18,649 nt of DNA from Thermoanaerobacterales bacterium UBA4877 (GTDB lineage: Bacteria > Bacillota > Thermoanaerobacteria > Thermoanaerobacterales > UBA4877), in NCBI GenBank assembly GCA_002399345.1, contig DHDL01000006.1, forward strand, positions 95,529 to 114,177. The letters run 5' to 3'. The notes below the pieces were generated by a model. The model was not told the DNA's origin, did not search any database, and was given only the letters and a program-made list of their open reading frames with translations. This document shows positions 1-6,296 of this stretch, piece by piece. Numbering within the stretch: the first letter of the stretch is position 1; every line of letters starts with the position of its first letter. The translations under genes and the position numbers were made by a program.

Positions 1-26
1 TTTTTTTAAAAAAAGGAGTTGATTTT

Positions 27-1937
27 ATGATAAAAGTGACATTGCCGGATGAAAGTGTTAAAGAGGTAGAGCAAGGCACAAAAGTGTCGGAGGTTGCGAG
101 CTCCATAGGCAGTGGCCTGGCAAGAAATGCTTTGGGTGGTATGGTGGATGGAGAAGTAGTCGAGCTGAATCACCCGATTACAAAGGACTGCCGGCTCAAG
201 ATTTTAACTTTCGATGATGACGAGGGCAAGCTTATATTAAGGCATACGGCATCACATGTTATGGCCCAGGCCATAAAAAGATTATTCCCTGAGGCAAAGT
301 TAGCTATCGGCCCGGCCGTTGATGACGGATTTTATTATGATATGGATATAGACAGGTCGTTTACACCGGAAGATTTTGGGCCTATTGAGGTTGAGATGAA
401 GAAGATAGTAGACGCTGATTATCCTATCGTGAGAGAGGTAAAGAGCAAGGATGAGGCAATTAAATTTATGAAAGATAAGGGCGAGCCATATAAGGTGGAG
501 CTTATAGAGGATCTGCCCGACGGTGAGGAAATTTCTTTCTATACACAAGGAGAATATACAGACCTGTGTGCAGGCCCGCATCTTCCCTCGACAGGCATGG
601 TAAAGGTCTTTAAACTTCTCTCTGTTGCAGGCGCTTATTGGCGAGGCGACGAGCACAATAAAATGCTGCAGAGGATTTACGGCACTGCTTTTACAAAGAA
701 AAAGGATCTCGAAGACTATACTAATATGTTGGAAGAGGCTAAAAAGAGAGACCATAGAAAACTAGGCAAGGAACTGGATCTTTTCAGTATACAAGATGAA
801 GGGCCGGGATTTCCGTTTTTCCATCCCAACGGCATGATACTTAGAAATGAGCTGGAGAGTTTTTGGCGGGAGGAACATGCAAAAAGAGGCTATCAGGAGA
901 TAAAGACACCTATCATACTTAATGAAGACCTCTGGCATCGCTCGGGCCACTGGGATCATTATAAAGACGACATGTATTTCACAAAAATTGATGGAGAAAC
1001 ATATGCTATTAAGCCCATGAACTGCCCCGGCTCAATACTGGTGTATAATACCCACCTGCACAGCTATAGGGAGCTTCCTATAAGGTTGGCCGAGCTGGGA
1101 ATAGTTCATAGACATGAGCTTTCCGGTGCTTTGCACGGACTGATGAGGGTTAGGTGCTTCACACAGGATGATGCGCATCTGTTTATGGCACCTGAACAGG
1201 TAAAAGAAGAGGTTCTGAAGGTAATAGACTTGGCCGACTATTTCTATAAACTTTTCGGTTTTGACTATCATGTGGAGCTTTCAACACGACCGGAGAACTC
1301 TATGGGAACAGATGAACAATGGGCTAAGGCTACGGATGACCTTAAAGATGCTTTAGAAGCAACAGGTATGGATTATAAGATAAATGAGGGTGACGGTGCT
1401 TTTTATGGCCCTAAGATAGACTTTCATTTAAGGGATAGCCTGGGAAGGACATGGCAGTGCGGTACAATACAGCTGGACTTCCAGATGCCGGAAAGATTTG
1501 AGCTTGTTTATATCGGCCAGGATGGTGAAAAGCATAGACCGGTTATGGTACACAGGACTATACTTGGTAGTATAGAAAGGTTTATAGGAATTCTTACTGA
1601 ACAATTTGCCGGAGCATTCCCGGTATGGTTGTCTCCAAAACAGGTACAGATAATACCTATTACTGATAAGCATCAAAAGTATGCTGAGGAAATACTGGAA
1701 TCTGTTAAAAAAGCCGGTATAAGAGCGGATATAGATACTAGAAACGAAAAGATGGGTTATAAGATAAGGGAAGCAGAGGTACAAAAAACACCTTATATGA
1801 TCATAGTAGGTGATAAGGAAGCCGAATCGGGAAGCGTGTCGGTGCGTGAACGTAAAAAAGGTGATATCGGATCAATATCATTGGACAGCTTTATAGATAT
1901 GGTTAAGGAAAAGATAAACAGCAAGGCTATTGATTAA
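27..1937 (+). CDS. thrS: Threonine--tRNA ligase
   Basis: Cytoplasmic class II aminoacyl-tRNA synthetase that charges tRNA-Thr with threonine using ATP. The 636-residue product has the full bacterial layout: an N-terminal TGS domain (about 1-60), an editing domain with the HTASH motif near residue 73 and YTDLCAGPH near 180, the catalytic core (about 240-535), and an anticodon-binding domain (about 540-636). Zinc and substrate ligands are visible: Cys333 in MNCPGS, the His of TQDDAHLF, and the His of MVHRTILGS; the last also belongs to class II motif 3. The ATG has a good ribosome binding site (AAAGGAG) 8 bp upstream. A run of seven T at the left edge of the window may be the tail of a leader terminator, as expected for a T-box, but the leader lies outside the window. 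A hairpin terminator follows at once. Identification is certain from the domain set and length. Confidence 0.98.
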   Translation: MIKVTLPDESVKEVEQGTKVSEVASSIGSGLARNALGGMVDGEVVELNHPITKDCRLKILTFDDDEGKLILRHTASHVMAQAIKRLFPEAKLAIGPAVDDGFYYDMDIDRSFTPEDFGPIEVEMKKIVDADYPIVREVKSKDEAIKFMKDKGEPYKVELIEDLPDGEEISFYTQGEYTDLCAGPHLPSTGMVKVFKLLSVAGAYWRGDEHNKMLQRIYGTAFTKKKDLEDYTNMLEEAKKRDHRKLGKELDLFSIQDEGPGFPFFHPNGMILRNELESFWREEHAKRGYQEIKTPIILNEDLWHRSGHWDHYKDDMYFTKIDGETYAIKPMNCPGSILVYNTHLHSYRELPIRLAELGIVHRHELSGALHGLMRVRCFTQDDAHLFMAPEQVKEEVLKVIDLADYFYKLFGFDYHVELSTRPENSMGTDEQWAKATDDLKDALEATGMDYKINEGDGAFYGPKIDFHLRDSLGRTWQCGTIQLDFQMPERFELVYIGQDGEKHRPVMVHRTILGSIERFIGILTEQFAGAFPVWLSPKQVQIIPITDKHQKYAEEILESVKKAGIRADIDTRNEKMGYKIREAEVQKTPYMIIVGDKEAESGSVSVRERKKGDIGSISLDSFIDMVKEKINSKAID

Positions 1938-1960
1938 AGCGGGGATTTCCCCGCTTTTTT
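1938..1960 (+). terminator. Intrinsic terminator after thrS
   Basis: The inverted repeat AGCGGGG/CCCCGCT with a loop of about four bases is followed by six T. It begins directly after the thrS stop codon, so it should end most thrS transcripts before the next gene. Confidence 0.9.
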
Positions 1961-1961
1961 G

Positions 1962-1970
1962 TGATATACT
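1962..1970 (+). promoter_or_regulatory. Possible extended -10 promoter for the PLP enzyme
   Basis: TGATATACT fits an extended -10 element (TGn plus TATACT) and lies 20 bp upstream of the start at 1990, just after the thrS terminator. No good -35 is visible because that position falls in the terminator stem. It would explain how the gene is expressed despite the terminator, but it is only a motif match. Confidence 0.35.
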
Positions 1971-1989
1971 TACAGTAGAGGTGAATATA

Positions 1990-3072
1990 ATGGCTAAAGT
2001 AAAACATGGTGGGGATATATATGCTATAGCCAGTGAGTATGGTTTTAATCCTGAAGATGTGATAGACTTCAGTGGAAATATAAATCCGTTGGGTACTCCG
2101 GGCTCACTTAAAAAAGCGATCATAGATAATGTAGATATACTTTCCAAATATCCGGATCCTGAATATAATGAACTGCGTGGTTGTATATCTGATTATACCA
2201 GGGTAAAAACTGAGAATATTATCGTTGGAAGCGGCAGTACGGAACTTATATCCTTATTCTTTAAGGTTTTAAATCCCGATAACGGTTTGGTATTGATGCC
2301 TACATATTCCGAGTATGAAAGAGAGATAAGGATAAACGGCGGCGGCTATGAATATTATAGACTAAAGGAAGAGGAAGATTTTGTGCCTGATGTTTATGAT
2401 ATAATTAATAGTATTTCCGGTCGTGATATACTTGTCATTTGTAACCCGAATAATCCCACAGGTGTAGCCATAGAAACAAATAATATGGAAAGGATACTCA
2501 AGGCGGCTAAGGATGAAGGATGTTTTGTCTTTGTAGATGAGACATATGCAGAATTTGCGGATGATAGTAAGAATATCAGTTCTACCGGTTTTGTGGACAA
2601 ATATGATAATTTATTTGTCATAAGGGGTATATCAAAGTTTTTCGGAACACCCGGTCTAAGGATAGGATATGGCCTTACAAGCAATAAAAAGATTATTGAT
2701 GATATCTTGAGGATAAAAGACCCGTGGACGGTAGGGTCTGTTGCACAAGTAGCCGGCCAGGCCGTATTTAAGGATAAGGATTATCAAAACTTAGCAAAAA
2801 AATGTATGCATGACGAAAGGGACTTTATTCTAGATAAGCTTGCCGGAATAAAGAGTATAAAGGTATATAATTCTGATTCAAACTTTTTCCTGTGTAAAAT
2901 ATTGGATGACCATAAAGCATCGGATCTGAGGAAATACTTGCTCACCTATGCCATTGATATAAGAGATGCAGCCAGTTTTCCTTATTTGAATGAGAAGTTC
3001 TTTAGGTTCTGCATATTGAGTAGGGAAGACAACGAAAAATTAGTGGAATATCTCAATAGGTTCTTTTGCTGA
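1990..3072 (+). CDS. CobD/HisC-like PLP-dependent aminotransferase-fold enzyme
   Basis: Fold-type I pyridoxal-phosphate enzyme of about 360 residues, predicted cytoplasmic. The N-terminus HGGDIYAIASEYG followed by DFSGNINPLGTP resembles threonine-phosphate decarboxylase (CobD), which makes aminopropanol phosphate for the cobalamin side chain. Histidinol-phosphate aminotransferase (HisC) shares the same fold and motifs. Visible PLP-site features are CNPNNPTG, VDETYAEF (Asp and Tyr), the Schiff-base Lys at about residue 216 in ISKFFGTPGLRIGYG, and the C-terminal FRFCIL Arg that binds a carboxylate or phosphate. The reading frame stays open upstream, but ATG 1990 is chosen because it has the AGAGGTG ribosome binding site and lies clear of the thrS terminator. 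No cobalamin or histidine genes are nearby, so the substrate is unresolved. It sits between thrS and infC, which are often close together in Firmicutes. Confidence 0.85.
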   Translation: MAKVKHGGDIYAIASEYGFNPEDVIDFSGNINPLGTPGSLKKAIIDNVDILSKYPDPEYNELRGCISDYTRVKTENIIVGSGSTELISLFFKVLNPDNGLVLMPTYSEYEREIRINGGGYEYYRLKEEEDFVPDVYDIINSISGRDILVICNPNNPTGVAIETNNMERILKAAKDEGCFVFVDETYAEFADDSKNISSTGFVDKYDNLFVIRGISKFFGTPGLRIGYGLTSNKKIIDDILRIKDPWTVGSVAQVAGQAVFKDKDYQNLAKKCMHDERDFILDKLAGIKSIKVYNSDSNFFLCKILDDHKASDLRKYLLTYAIDIRDAASFPYLNEKFFRFCILSREDNEKLVEYLNRFFC

Positions 3073-3075
3073 TGG

Positions 3076-3104
3076 TTGACATGTGCTTTAGAAAATGTTA
3101 AAAT
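3076..3104 (+). promoter_or_regulatory. Sigma-A promoter of the infC-rpmI-rplT operon
   Basis: TTGACA (3076-3081) and TAAAAT (3099-3104) are separated by exactly 17 bp, a near-consensus vegetative promoter. The predicted start, near 3111, gives a leader of about 120 nt before infC. The -35 lies immediately after the stop codon of the preceding gene. Confidence 0.85.
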
Positions 3105-3110
3105 ACTACT

Positions 3111-3206
3111 AAATATGAAGTAGAAGCATCCGCTTCTCACCCGGCCTTAAGGTTTCGGGTCAATACGGAATTTAAGTATTGGAGCGGGTGTAATCCCGCT
3201 TTTTTT
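3111..3206 (+). promoter_or_regulatory. L20-type ribosomal protein leader upstream of infC
   Basis: Structured 5' leader in the position where Firmicutes carry the L20 leader, in which ribosomal protein L20 binds its own mRNA and promotes early termination. Visible hairpins: AGAAGC/GCTTCT (3122-3137), CACCCG...CGGGT (3138-3160), CAATAC/GTATTG (3161-3181), then the terminator hairpin. CACCCG at 3138-3143 can pair with CGGGT at 3156-3160, or instead with CGGGTG at 3185-3190 in the terminator's own 5' arm, which supplies a terminator/antiterminator switch. Assignment to the L20 family is from context and structure, not from a covariance-model search. Confidence 0.72.
3183..3206 (+). terminator. 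infC leader: Attenuator terminator in the infC leader
   Basis: AGCGGG/CCCGCT stem with a six-base loop followed by seven T, located before the infC ribosome binding site. Because it precedes the genes it should act as a regulated attenuator. Its 5' arm overlaps the alternative pairing partner of CACCCG at 3138-3143. Confidence 0.85.
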
Positions 3207-3234
3207 GCTGGGTAAAATTAGGAGGTGCGTATTT

Positions 3235-3750
3235 ATAAGTAAAGAACTTCAGGTTAATGAAGAAATTAGAGACCGAGAAATACGTCTTATTGACGCCAAA
3301 GGTAAACAACTTGGCCTAATGTCTGCCAGAGAAGCACAGTCCTTAGCTAAAGACAGCCAGCTGGATCTGGTAAAGGTATCGCCGGGAGCAAAGCCGCCGG
3401 TTTGCAAACTTATGGATTATGGGAAATACAGGTATGAGATCAACAAGAGGGAAAAAGAAGCCCGTAAAAAACAGAAGGTTATAACTGTAAAAGAGATTAG
3501 GATGAGACCGACAATTGAGGAACATGATTTTATGGTTAAGGTAAAGAAAGCCATGAGCTTCCTTGATGAGGGTGATAAACTAAAATTAACTATAAGATTC
3601 AGGGGCAGGGAAATGAAGCATACCGAGCCTGGCGAAAAGATTCTGTATGACTTTGCAGAGAAGCTGAAAGATGTAGGGAAGGTCGATAAAAAACCGAAGT
3701 TGGAAGGCAAGAATATGAGTATTATGTTATCGCCAATCAATACCAAGTGA
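3235..3750 (+). CDS. infC: Translation initiation factor IF-3
   Basis: IF-3 binds the 30S subunit, prevents early 50S joining and checks the start codon and initiator tRNA. The product has the N-domain (about 1-80, with VNEEIRDREIRLID and VSPGAKPPVCKLMDYGKY) and the C-domain (about 90-171, with VKEIRMRPTIEEHDF and FRGREMKHTEPG), the normal length at 171 residues. The chosen start is ATA at 3235: a strong GGAGGTG lies 7 bp upstream and the protein then begins ISKELQVNEEIR as in relatives. The only upstream NTG in frame (TTG 3205) sits inside the attenuator T-run. The first in-frame Met downstream would delete about a third of the N-domain. Rare start codons on infC are a known autoregulation device, since IF-3 discriminates against them; ATA is unusual even so. 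It is the first gene of infC-rpmI-rplT. Confidence 0.95.
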   Translation: MSKELQVNEEIRDREIRLIDAKGKQLGLMSAREAQSLAKDSQLDLVKVSPGAKPPVCKLMDYGKYRYEINKREKEARKKQKVITVKEIRMRPTIEEHDFMVKVKKAMSFLDEGDKLKLTIRFRGREMKHTEPGEKILYDFAEKLKDVGKVDKKPKLEGKNMSIMLSPINTK

Positions 3751-3762
3751 GGAGGAATATTT

Positions 3763-3963
3763 ATGCCAAAAATGAAAACACACAGAGGCGCTGCCAAGCG
3801 TTTTAGATATACAAAAAATGGCAAGGTAAAAAGGTTTAAAGCATATAAAAGCCACTTATTAAGCAGTAAGACGAGAAAACGTAAGAGGAATTTGCGCAAG
3901 GGTACAATGGTTGATTCAACCGATATGCGTCGCATTAAAACTATGTTACCATATTCGAAATAG
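3763..3963 (+). CDS. rpmI: 50S ribosomal protein L35
   Basis: Small basic protein of the large ribosomal subunit. The 66 residues match the family length and begin with the typical [13 protein letters not shown], with Arg/Lys-rich stretches throughout. GAGGAGG precedes the ATG. It lies 12 bp after infC and 12 bp before rplT in the conserved infC-rpmI-rplT order, so it is co-transcribed from the attenuated promoter. Its TAG stop overlaps the ribosome binding site of rplT, which suggests translational coupling. Confidence 0.97.
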   Translation: MPKMKTHRGAAKRFRYTKNGKVKRFKAYKSHLLSSKTRKRKRNLRKGTMVDSTDMRRIKTMLPYSK

Positions 3964-3975
3964 GAGGAATTATAT

Positions 3976-4335
3976 ATGGCTAGAATAAAAACAGGTAAAA
4001 CAGCGCATAAGAGACACAAAAAGATATTAAAACTGGCCAAGGGCTATTACGGAGCCAAGAGTAAGAGATACAGAATGGCCAACCAGGCGGTTATGAAGTC
4101 TCTTAATTATGCATATATAGGCAGGAAACTTAAGAAAAGAGATTTTCGCAAGCTTTGGATTACAAGAATAAATGCAGCGGCGAGGATGAATGGCATGTCT
4201 TACAGCAGGCTCATAAACGGTCTTAAATTGGCAGGCGTAAGTATAAACAGGAAGATGTTAGCGGACTTAGCTGTTAATGATTCGGATGCATTTGCCGAGT
4301 TGGTTGCAGTAGCAAAAGAAAATCTTGATGCATAA
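3976..4335 (+). CDS. rplT: 50S ribosomal protein L20
   Basis: Early 50S assembly protein that binds 23S rRNA. In Firmicutes it also represses this operon by binding the leader. The 119 residues are the usual length; the basic N-terminal extension ([24 protein letters not shown]) and the globular C-terminal domain ([20 protein letters not shown]) are both clear. AGGAGG lies 8 bp upstream of the ATG and overlaps the rpmI stop. An intrinsic terminator begins at the stop codon, so it is the last gene of the operon. Confidence 0.97.
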   Translation: MARIKTGKTAHKRHKKILKLAKGYYGAKSKRYRMANQAVMKSLNYAYIGRKLKKRDFRKLWITRINAAARMNGMSYSRLINGLKLAGVSINRKMLADLAVNDSDAFAELVAVAKENLDA

Positions 4336-4360
4336 AGGCCCTTATGGCCTTTTTATTTTT
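4334..4360 (+). terminator. Intrinsic terminator after rplT
   Basis: AAAGGCC/GGCCTTT stem with a five-base loop, then a T-rich run. It overlaps the rplT stop codon and ends the infC operon. Confidence 0.88.
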
Positions 4361-4393
4361 GAGCATAAGCTAGAAGTCTTTATGCTCAAAAAT
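4355..4393. repeat. 14-bp perfect inverted repeat, possible second or bidirectional terminator
   Basis: ATTTTTGAGCATAA (4355-4368) and its exact complement TTATGCTCAAAAAT (4380-4393) flank an 11-base loop. As RNA the stem carries terminal A and U runs on both sides, so it could terminate transcription in either direction. It overlaps the tail of the rplT terminator, giving two terminators back to back. Confidence 0.7.
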
Positions 4394-4452
4394 TTTTATA
4401 TAAGTATTTATAAAATCCGGTAATAGAAAAAAACTGGGGAAAGGTGAAGAAA

Positions 4453-5223
4453 ATGAAAACCGTTTCGAGCAGTGGCAATCCATTAATTAAACATATTACA
4501 TCACTTAAGCAAAAAAAATATCGATATGAATTTAACCAATATATTATTGAAGGTGCAAAAAGCATAAGGGAAGCTACAAAATATGGCGCTAAGCTTGATT
4601 ATATTTTAATAGATAAGGAGCAGCTAGAACTTATGCATGAATTCCAAGAATATCCCGGCGACGTTGTACTTGTTGAAAACAATATTTTTAAAAAACTAAG
4701 TGAGGAGAAAAATCCCCAGGGGATAATGGCCGTTGCACGTTTTTATTCCCATTCATTGGAGGATATTGCGGAGAACGGTAAGGCTTTTTTAGTACTTGAC
4801 AGAATACAGGATCCGGGCAATATGGGCACGCTTATAAGGTCGGCAGATGCCTTTGGCGTGGACGGCATACTACTATCTTCAGGCTGCTGTGATGTTTATA
4901 GTCCCAAGGTGGTAAGGGCTACCATGGGATCAATATTTCATATACCGTTTGTTTATGAAGATATGGATAGTATAATGAATGCTATGTCAAAAAACGATGT
5001 ATTTGTTATAGGCACCAGCCCTCATGCTGCTGAGGTTATAAAAGATGCGGATATTAGGCTGCCGGCAGCGGTGGTGCTTGGCAATGAATCCGGGGGTATA
5101 GACGACAACATACTTTTGAAATGTGACGGCAAGGTAAAGATAGATATGAAAGGTAGGGCGGAGTCACTTAACGTAGCAGTGGCTGGCTCAATAATTATGT
5201 ATGAAATTTTTAAAACAATGTAA
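4453..5223 (+). CDS. TrmH/SpoU-family RNA 2'-O-methyltransferase
   Basis: S-adenosylmethionine-dependent enzyme that methylates a ribose 2'-OH on rRNA or tRNA. Residues 1-90 form the SpoU substrate-binding domain (SSSGNPLIKHITSLKQKKYR and IIEGAKSIREA). The rest is the knotted SPOUT fold, with motif 1 (VLDRIQDPGNMGTLIRSADAFG, Asn and Arg conserved), motif 2 (VVLGNESGGID) and motif 3 (IDMKGRAESLNVAVAGSIIMYE). This placement next to rplT is common in Firmicutes. A GTG at 4444 is also in frame, but ATG 4453 is preferred because AAAGGTG then sits 6 bp upstream as the ribosome binding site. The exact RNA position modified cannot be told from sequence. No hairpin with a T-run follows the stop. Confidence 0.92.
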   Translation: MKTVSSSGNPLIKHITSLKQKKYRYEFNQYIIEGAKSIREATKYGAKLDYILIDKEQLELMHEFQEYPGDVVLVENNIFKKLSEEKNPQGIMAVARFYSHSLEDIAENGKAFLVLDRIQDPGNMGTLIRSADAFGVDGILLSSGCCDVYSPKVVRATMGSIFHIPFVYEDMDSIMNAMSKNDVFVIGTSPHAAEVIKDADIRLPAAVVLGNESGGIDDNILLKCDGKVKIDMKGRAESLNVAVAGSIIMYEIFKTM

Positions 5224-5251
5224 AATATAAAAGCATAAAAGCGGCGTCACA

Positions 5252-5314
5252 CTGACCGACATTACGGAAGTATCTCAGATCTTACCTCTTCCAGTATGTT
5301 AGGTTATGTCGGCA
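5252..5314. repeat. Large two-tier hairpin of unknown role
   Basis: CTGACCGACAT (5252-5262) pairs with ATGTCGGCAG (5306-5314 plus neighbours, one bulge). Inside it GGAAG (5266-5270) pairs with CTTCC (5288-5292). The stem is G+C-richer than the flanks. No T-run follows on either strand, so it does not look like an ordinary terminator. It could be a structured RNA, an old mobile-element end or a processing site; I do not recognise it. Confidence 0.5.
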
Positions 5315-5489
5315 GGATCTTACATATTTAATAATTATTTATATGGTATGACCCGATTTAGCATACATATCTGCAACCCTTCCTAAAATGACTTTTGTAT
5401 TATATAAAAATATTTTGTTCACATTGGACATGACATTTCTTCCATTTTTAAGGAGAGAAACCGCTTCGCAGGTGGGATATGAGATCCCT

Positions 5490-5630
5490 CATATTTATTA
5501 TTTACACATTATCGGCTATCCGATCTATAATACTCACCTCTATATAAAAAATCTTTCTTTGTTTACCCATTGGCACATTGCGATGTTTCGGGACAGCAGT
5601 TTTTCCGAATAGCAGCCTCACCTTTCGGTG
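5490..5630 (-). promoter_or_regulatory. M-box (ykoK leader) Mg2+ riboswitch, diverged, no gene behind it
   Basis: Read on the minus strand from about 5630, the sequence contains AGGTGAGGCT, then ACTGCTGTCCCGAAACATCG, then AATGTGCCAATGGGTAAACA. These match the order and spacing of the M-box core (AGGTGAGGCT, GCTGCCC, AAAA, a small hairpin, GCCAATGGGTCAACA) known from the Bacillus mgtE/ykoK leader, where Mg2+ binding causes termination. The 3' half (CCGATAATGTGTAAAT resembling CCATACAGTGCTAAAG) is much more diverged, and the expected GCAGC strand of P4 is missing. Downstream on that strand there is no mgtE or corA, only the 3' end of the convergent methyltransferase gene. Probably a relic or an orphan sensor. 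Edges are approximate. Confidence 0.7.
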
Positions 5631-5704
5631 ATTATTTATATCAGAATTTATAGGAATTTATATTAATAAGTTATTTCCACAGTATTTTAAGTCTTCTCTT
5701 ATCG

Positions 5705-5733
5705 TAGACTTTTAACAGTTTACATATTAAAAT
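5705..5733 (+). promoter_or_regulatory. Possible promoter of the ECF sigma operon
   Basis: TAGACT (5705-5710) and TAAAAT (5728-5733) are 17 bp apart, a reasonable housekeeping promoter. Transcription would start near 5740, just in front of the GAGAGAGG ribosome binding site. An autoregulated ECF-type promoter could also exist here, but no clear AAC/CGT pair is seen. Confidence 0.45.
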
Positions 5734-5758
5734 CATATGTGAGAGAGGAATGGTATTC

Positions 5759-6259
5759 ATGGATACGGATGCTTTCCAGGAAATTATTCAGAAATATGCA
5801 GGCAAAGTATATAATACTTGTCGCAGATTGATTGCAGGATATGATGCTGAGGATGTATCTCAGGAAGTTTTTATTAAAATTTATAAAAATATGAATAAAT
5901 TCAAGGGGAACTCCAATATATCCACATGGATTTATAAGATTACGGTAAACACATGCAGAGAATACTGGCGGAAAAATAGCCGGCATGTAAAGATGTTGGA
6001 GCTTAAAGAGGATATAATTGAGCAAGACTCAAATATTGATGACGGAATAATTAATAAGGAAATTAAGAAATATATATCTGAGGCACTGCTGTCAATGGAT
6101 ATGAATAAAAGAGCGGTAGTAGTATTGAGGGACATAAACGGTTTAAGTTATGAGGAGATATCTAAGATATTGGGTATTCCCATAGGGACGGTAAAGTCAA
6201 GAATTGCACGGGGAAGGGAATACATAAAAAAATTTTTAGAGGATCGGGAACTTTTATGA
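5759..6259 (+). CDS. ECF-type RNA polymerase sigma factor
   Basis: Alternative sigma factor of the extracytoplasmic-function group, predicted to direct RNA polymerase to stress promoters. Region 2 spans about 8-72 (YNTCRRLIAGYDAEDVSQEV then STWIYKITVNTCREYWRK) and region 4 about 110-160 (the helix-turn-helix LSYEEISKILGIPIGTVKSR). The 166-residue length, with no region 3 or 1.1, fits ECF factors. ATG 5750 is also in frame but lies only 1 bp from the GAGG; ATG 5759 has proper spacing. The zinc-finger anti-sigma gene begins 37 bp downstream, so its activity is probably held by that membrane partner until a signal arrives. The target regulon cannot be read from the window. Confidence 0.93.
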   Translation: MDTDAFQEIIQKYAGKVYNTCRRLIAGYDAEDVSQEVFIKIYKNMNKFKGNSNISTWIYKITVNTCREYWRKNSRHVKMLELKEDIIEQDSNIDDGIINKEIKKYISEALLSMDMNKRAVVVLRDINGLSYEEISKILGIPIGTVKSRIARGREYIKKFLEDRELL

Positions 6260-6296
6260 ACTTTATGCATCTAAATATATGAAAAGAGGGATTGAT

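Larger units (their letters stand above)
5224..5758. other. Gene-free region with structured RNA signatures
   Basis: About 535 bp, A+T-rich, with no credible protein gene on either strand. It holds a large hairpin (5252-5314), an M-box riboswitch motif on the minus strand (about 5490-5630), several short inverted repeats (ATATGAG/CTCATAT at 5477-5494; ATATGGTATG against CATACATAT at 5341-5370), and the promoter and ribosome binding site of the sigma-factor gene at the right end. It may be what is left of a deleted magnesium-transporter locus. Confidence 0.7.

Noticed and set aside
1..26. T-box leader for thrS
   Set aside because: Only a T-run and the ribosome binding site are inside the window; none of the specifier or T-box sequence can be seen.
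3205..3234. TTG start for infC 30 bp upstream
   Set aside because: The TTG lies in the T-run of the attenuator and the added residues would be encoded by the ribosome binding site itself; the conserved N-terminus begins at ATA 3235.
3417..4040. 207-codon hydrophobic open frame on the minus strand over infC, rpmI and rplT
   Set aside because: Lys/Arg-rich ribosomal genes read in reverse give false hydrophobic frames; three conserved genes on the + strand cover it.
5388..5612. 74-codon open frame on the + strand in the gene-free region
   Set aside because: No ribosome binding site, and it runs antisense across the M-box motif; composition is explained by the A+T-rich RNA element on the other strand.
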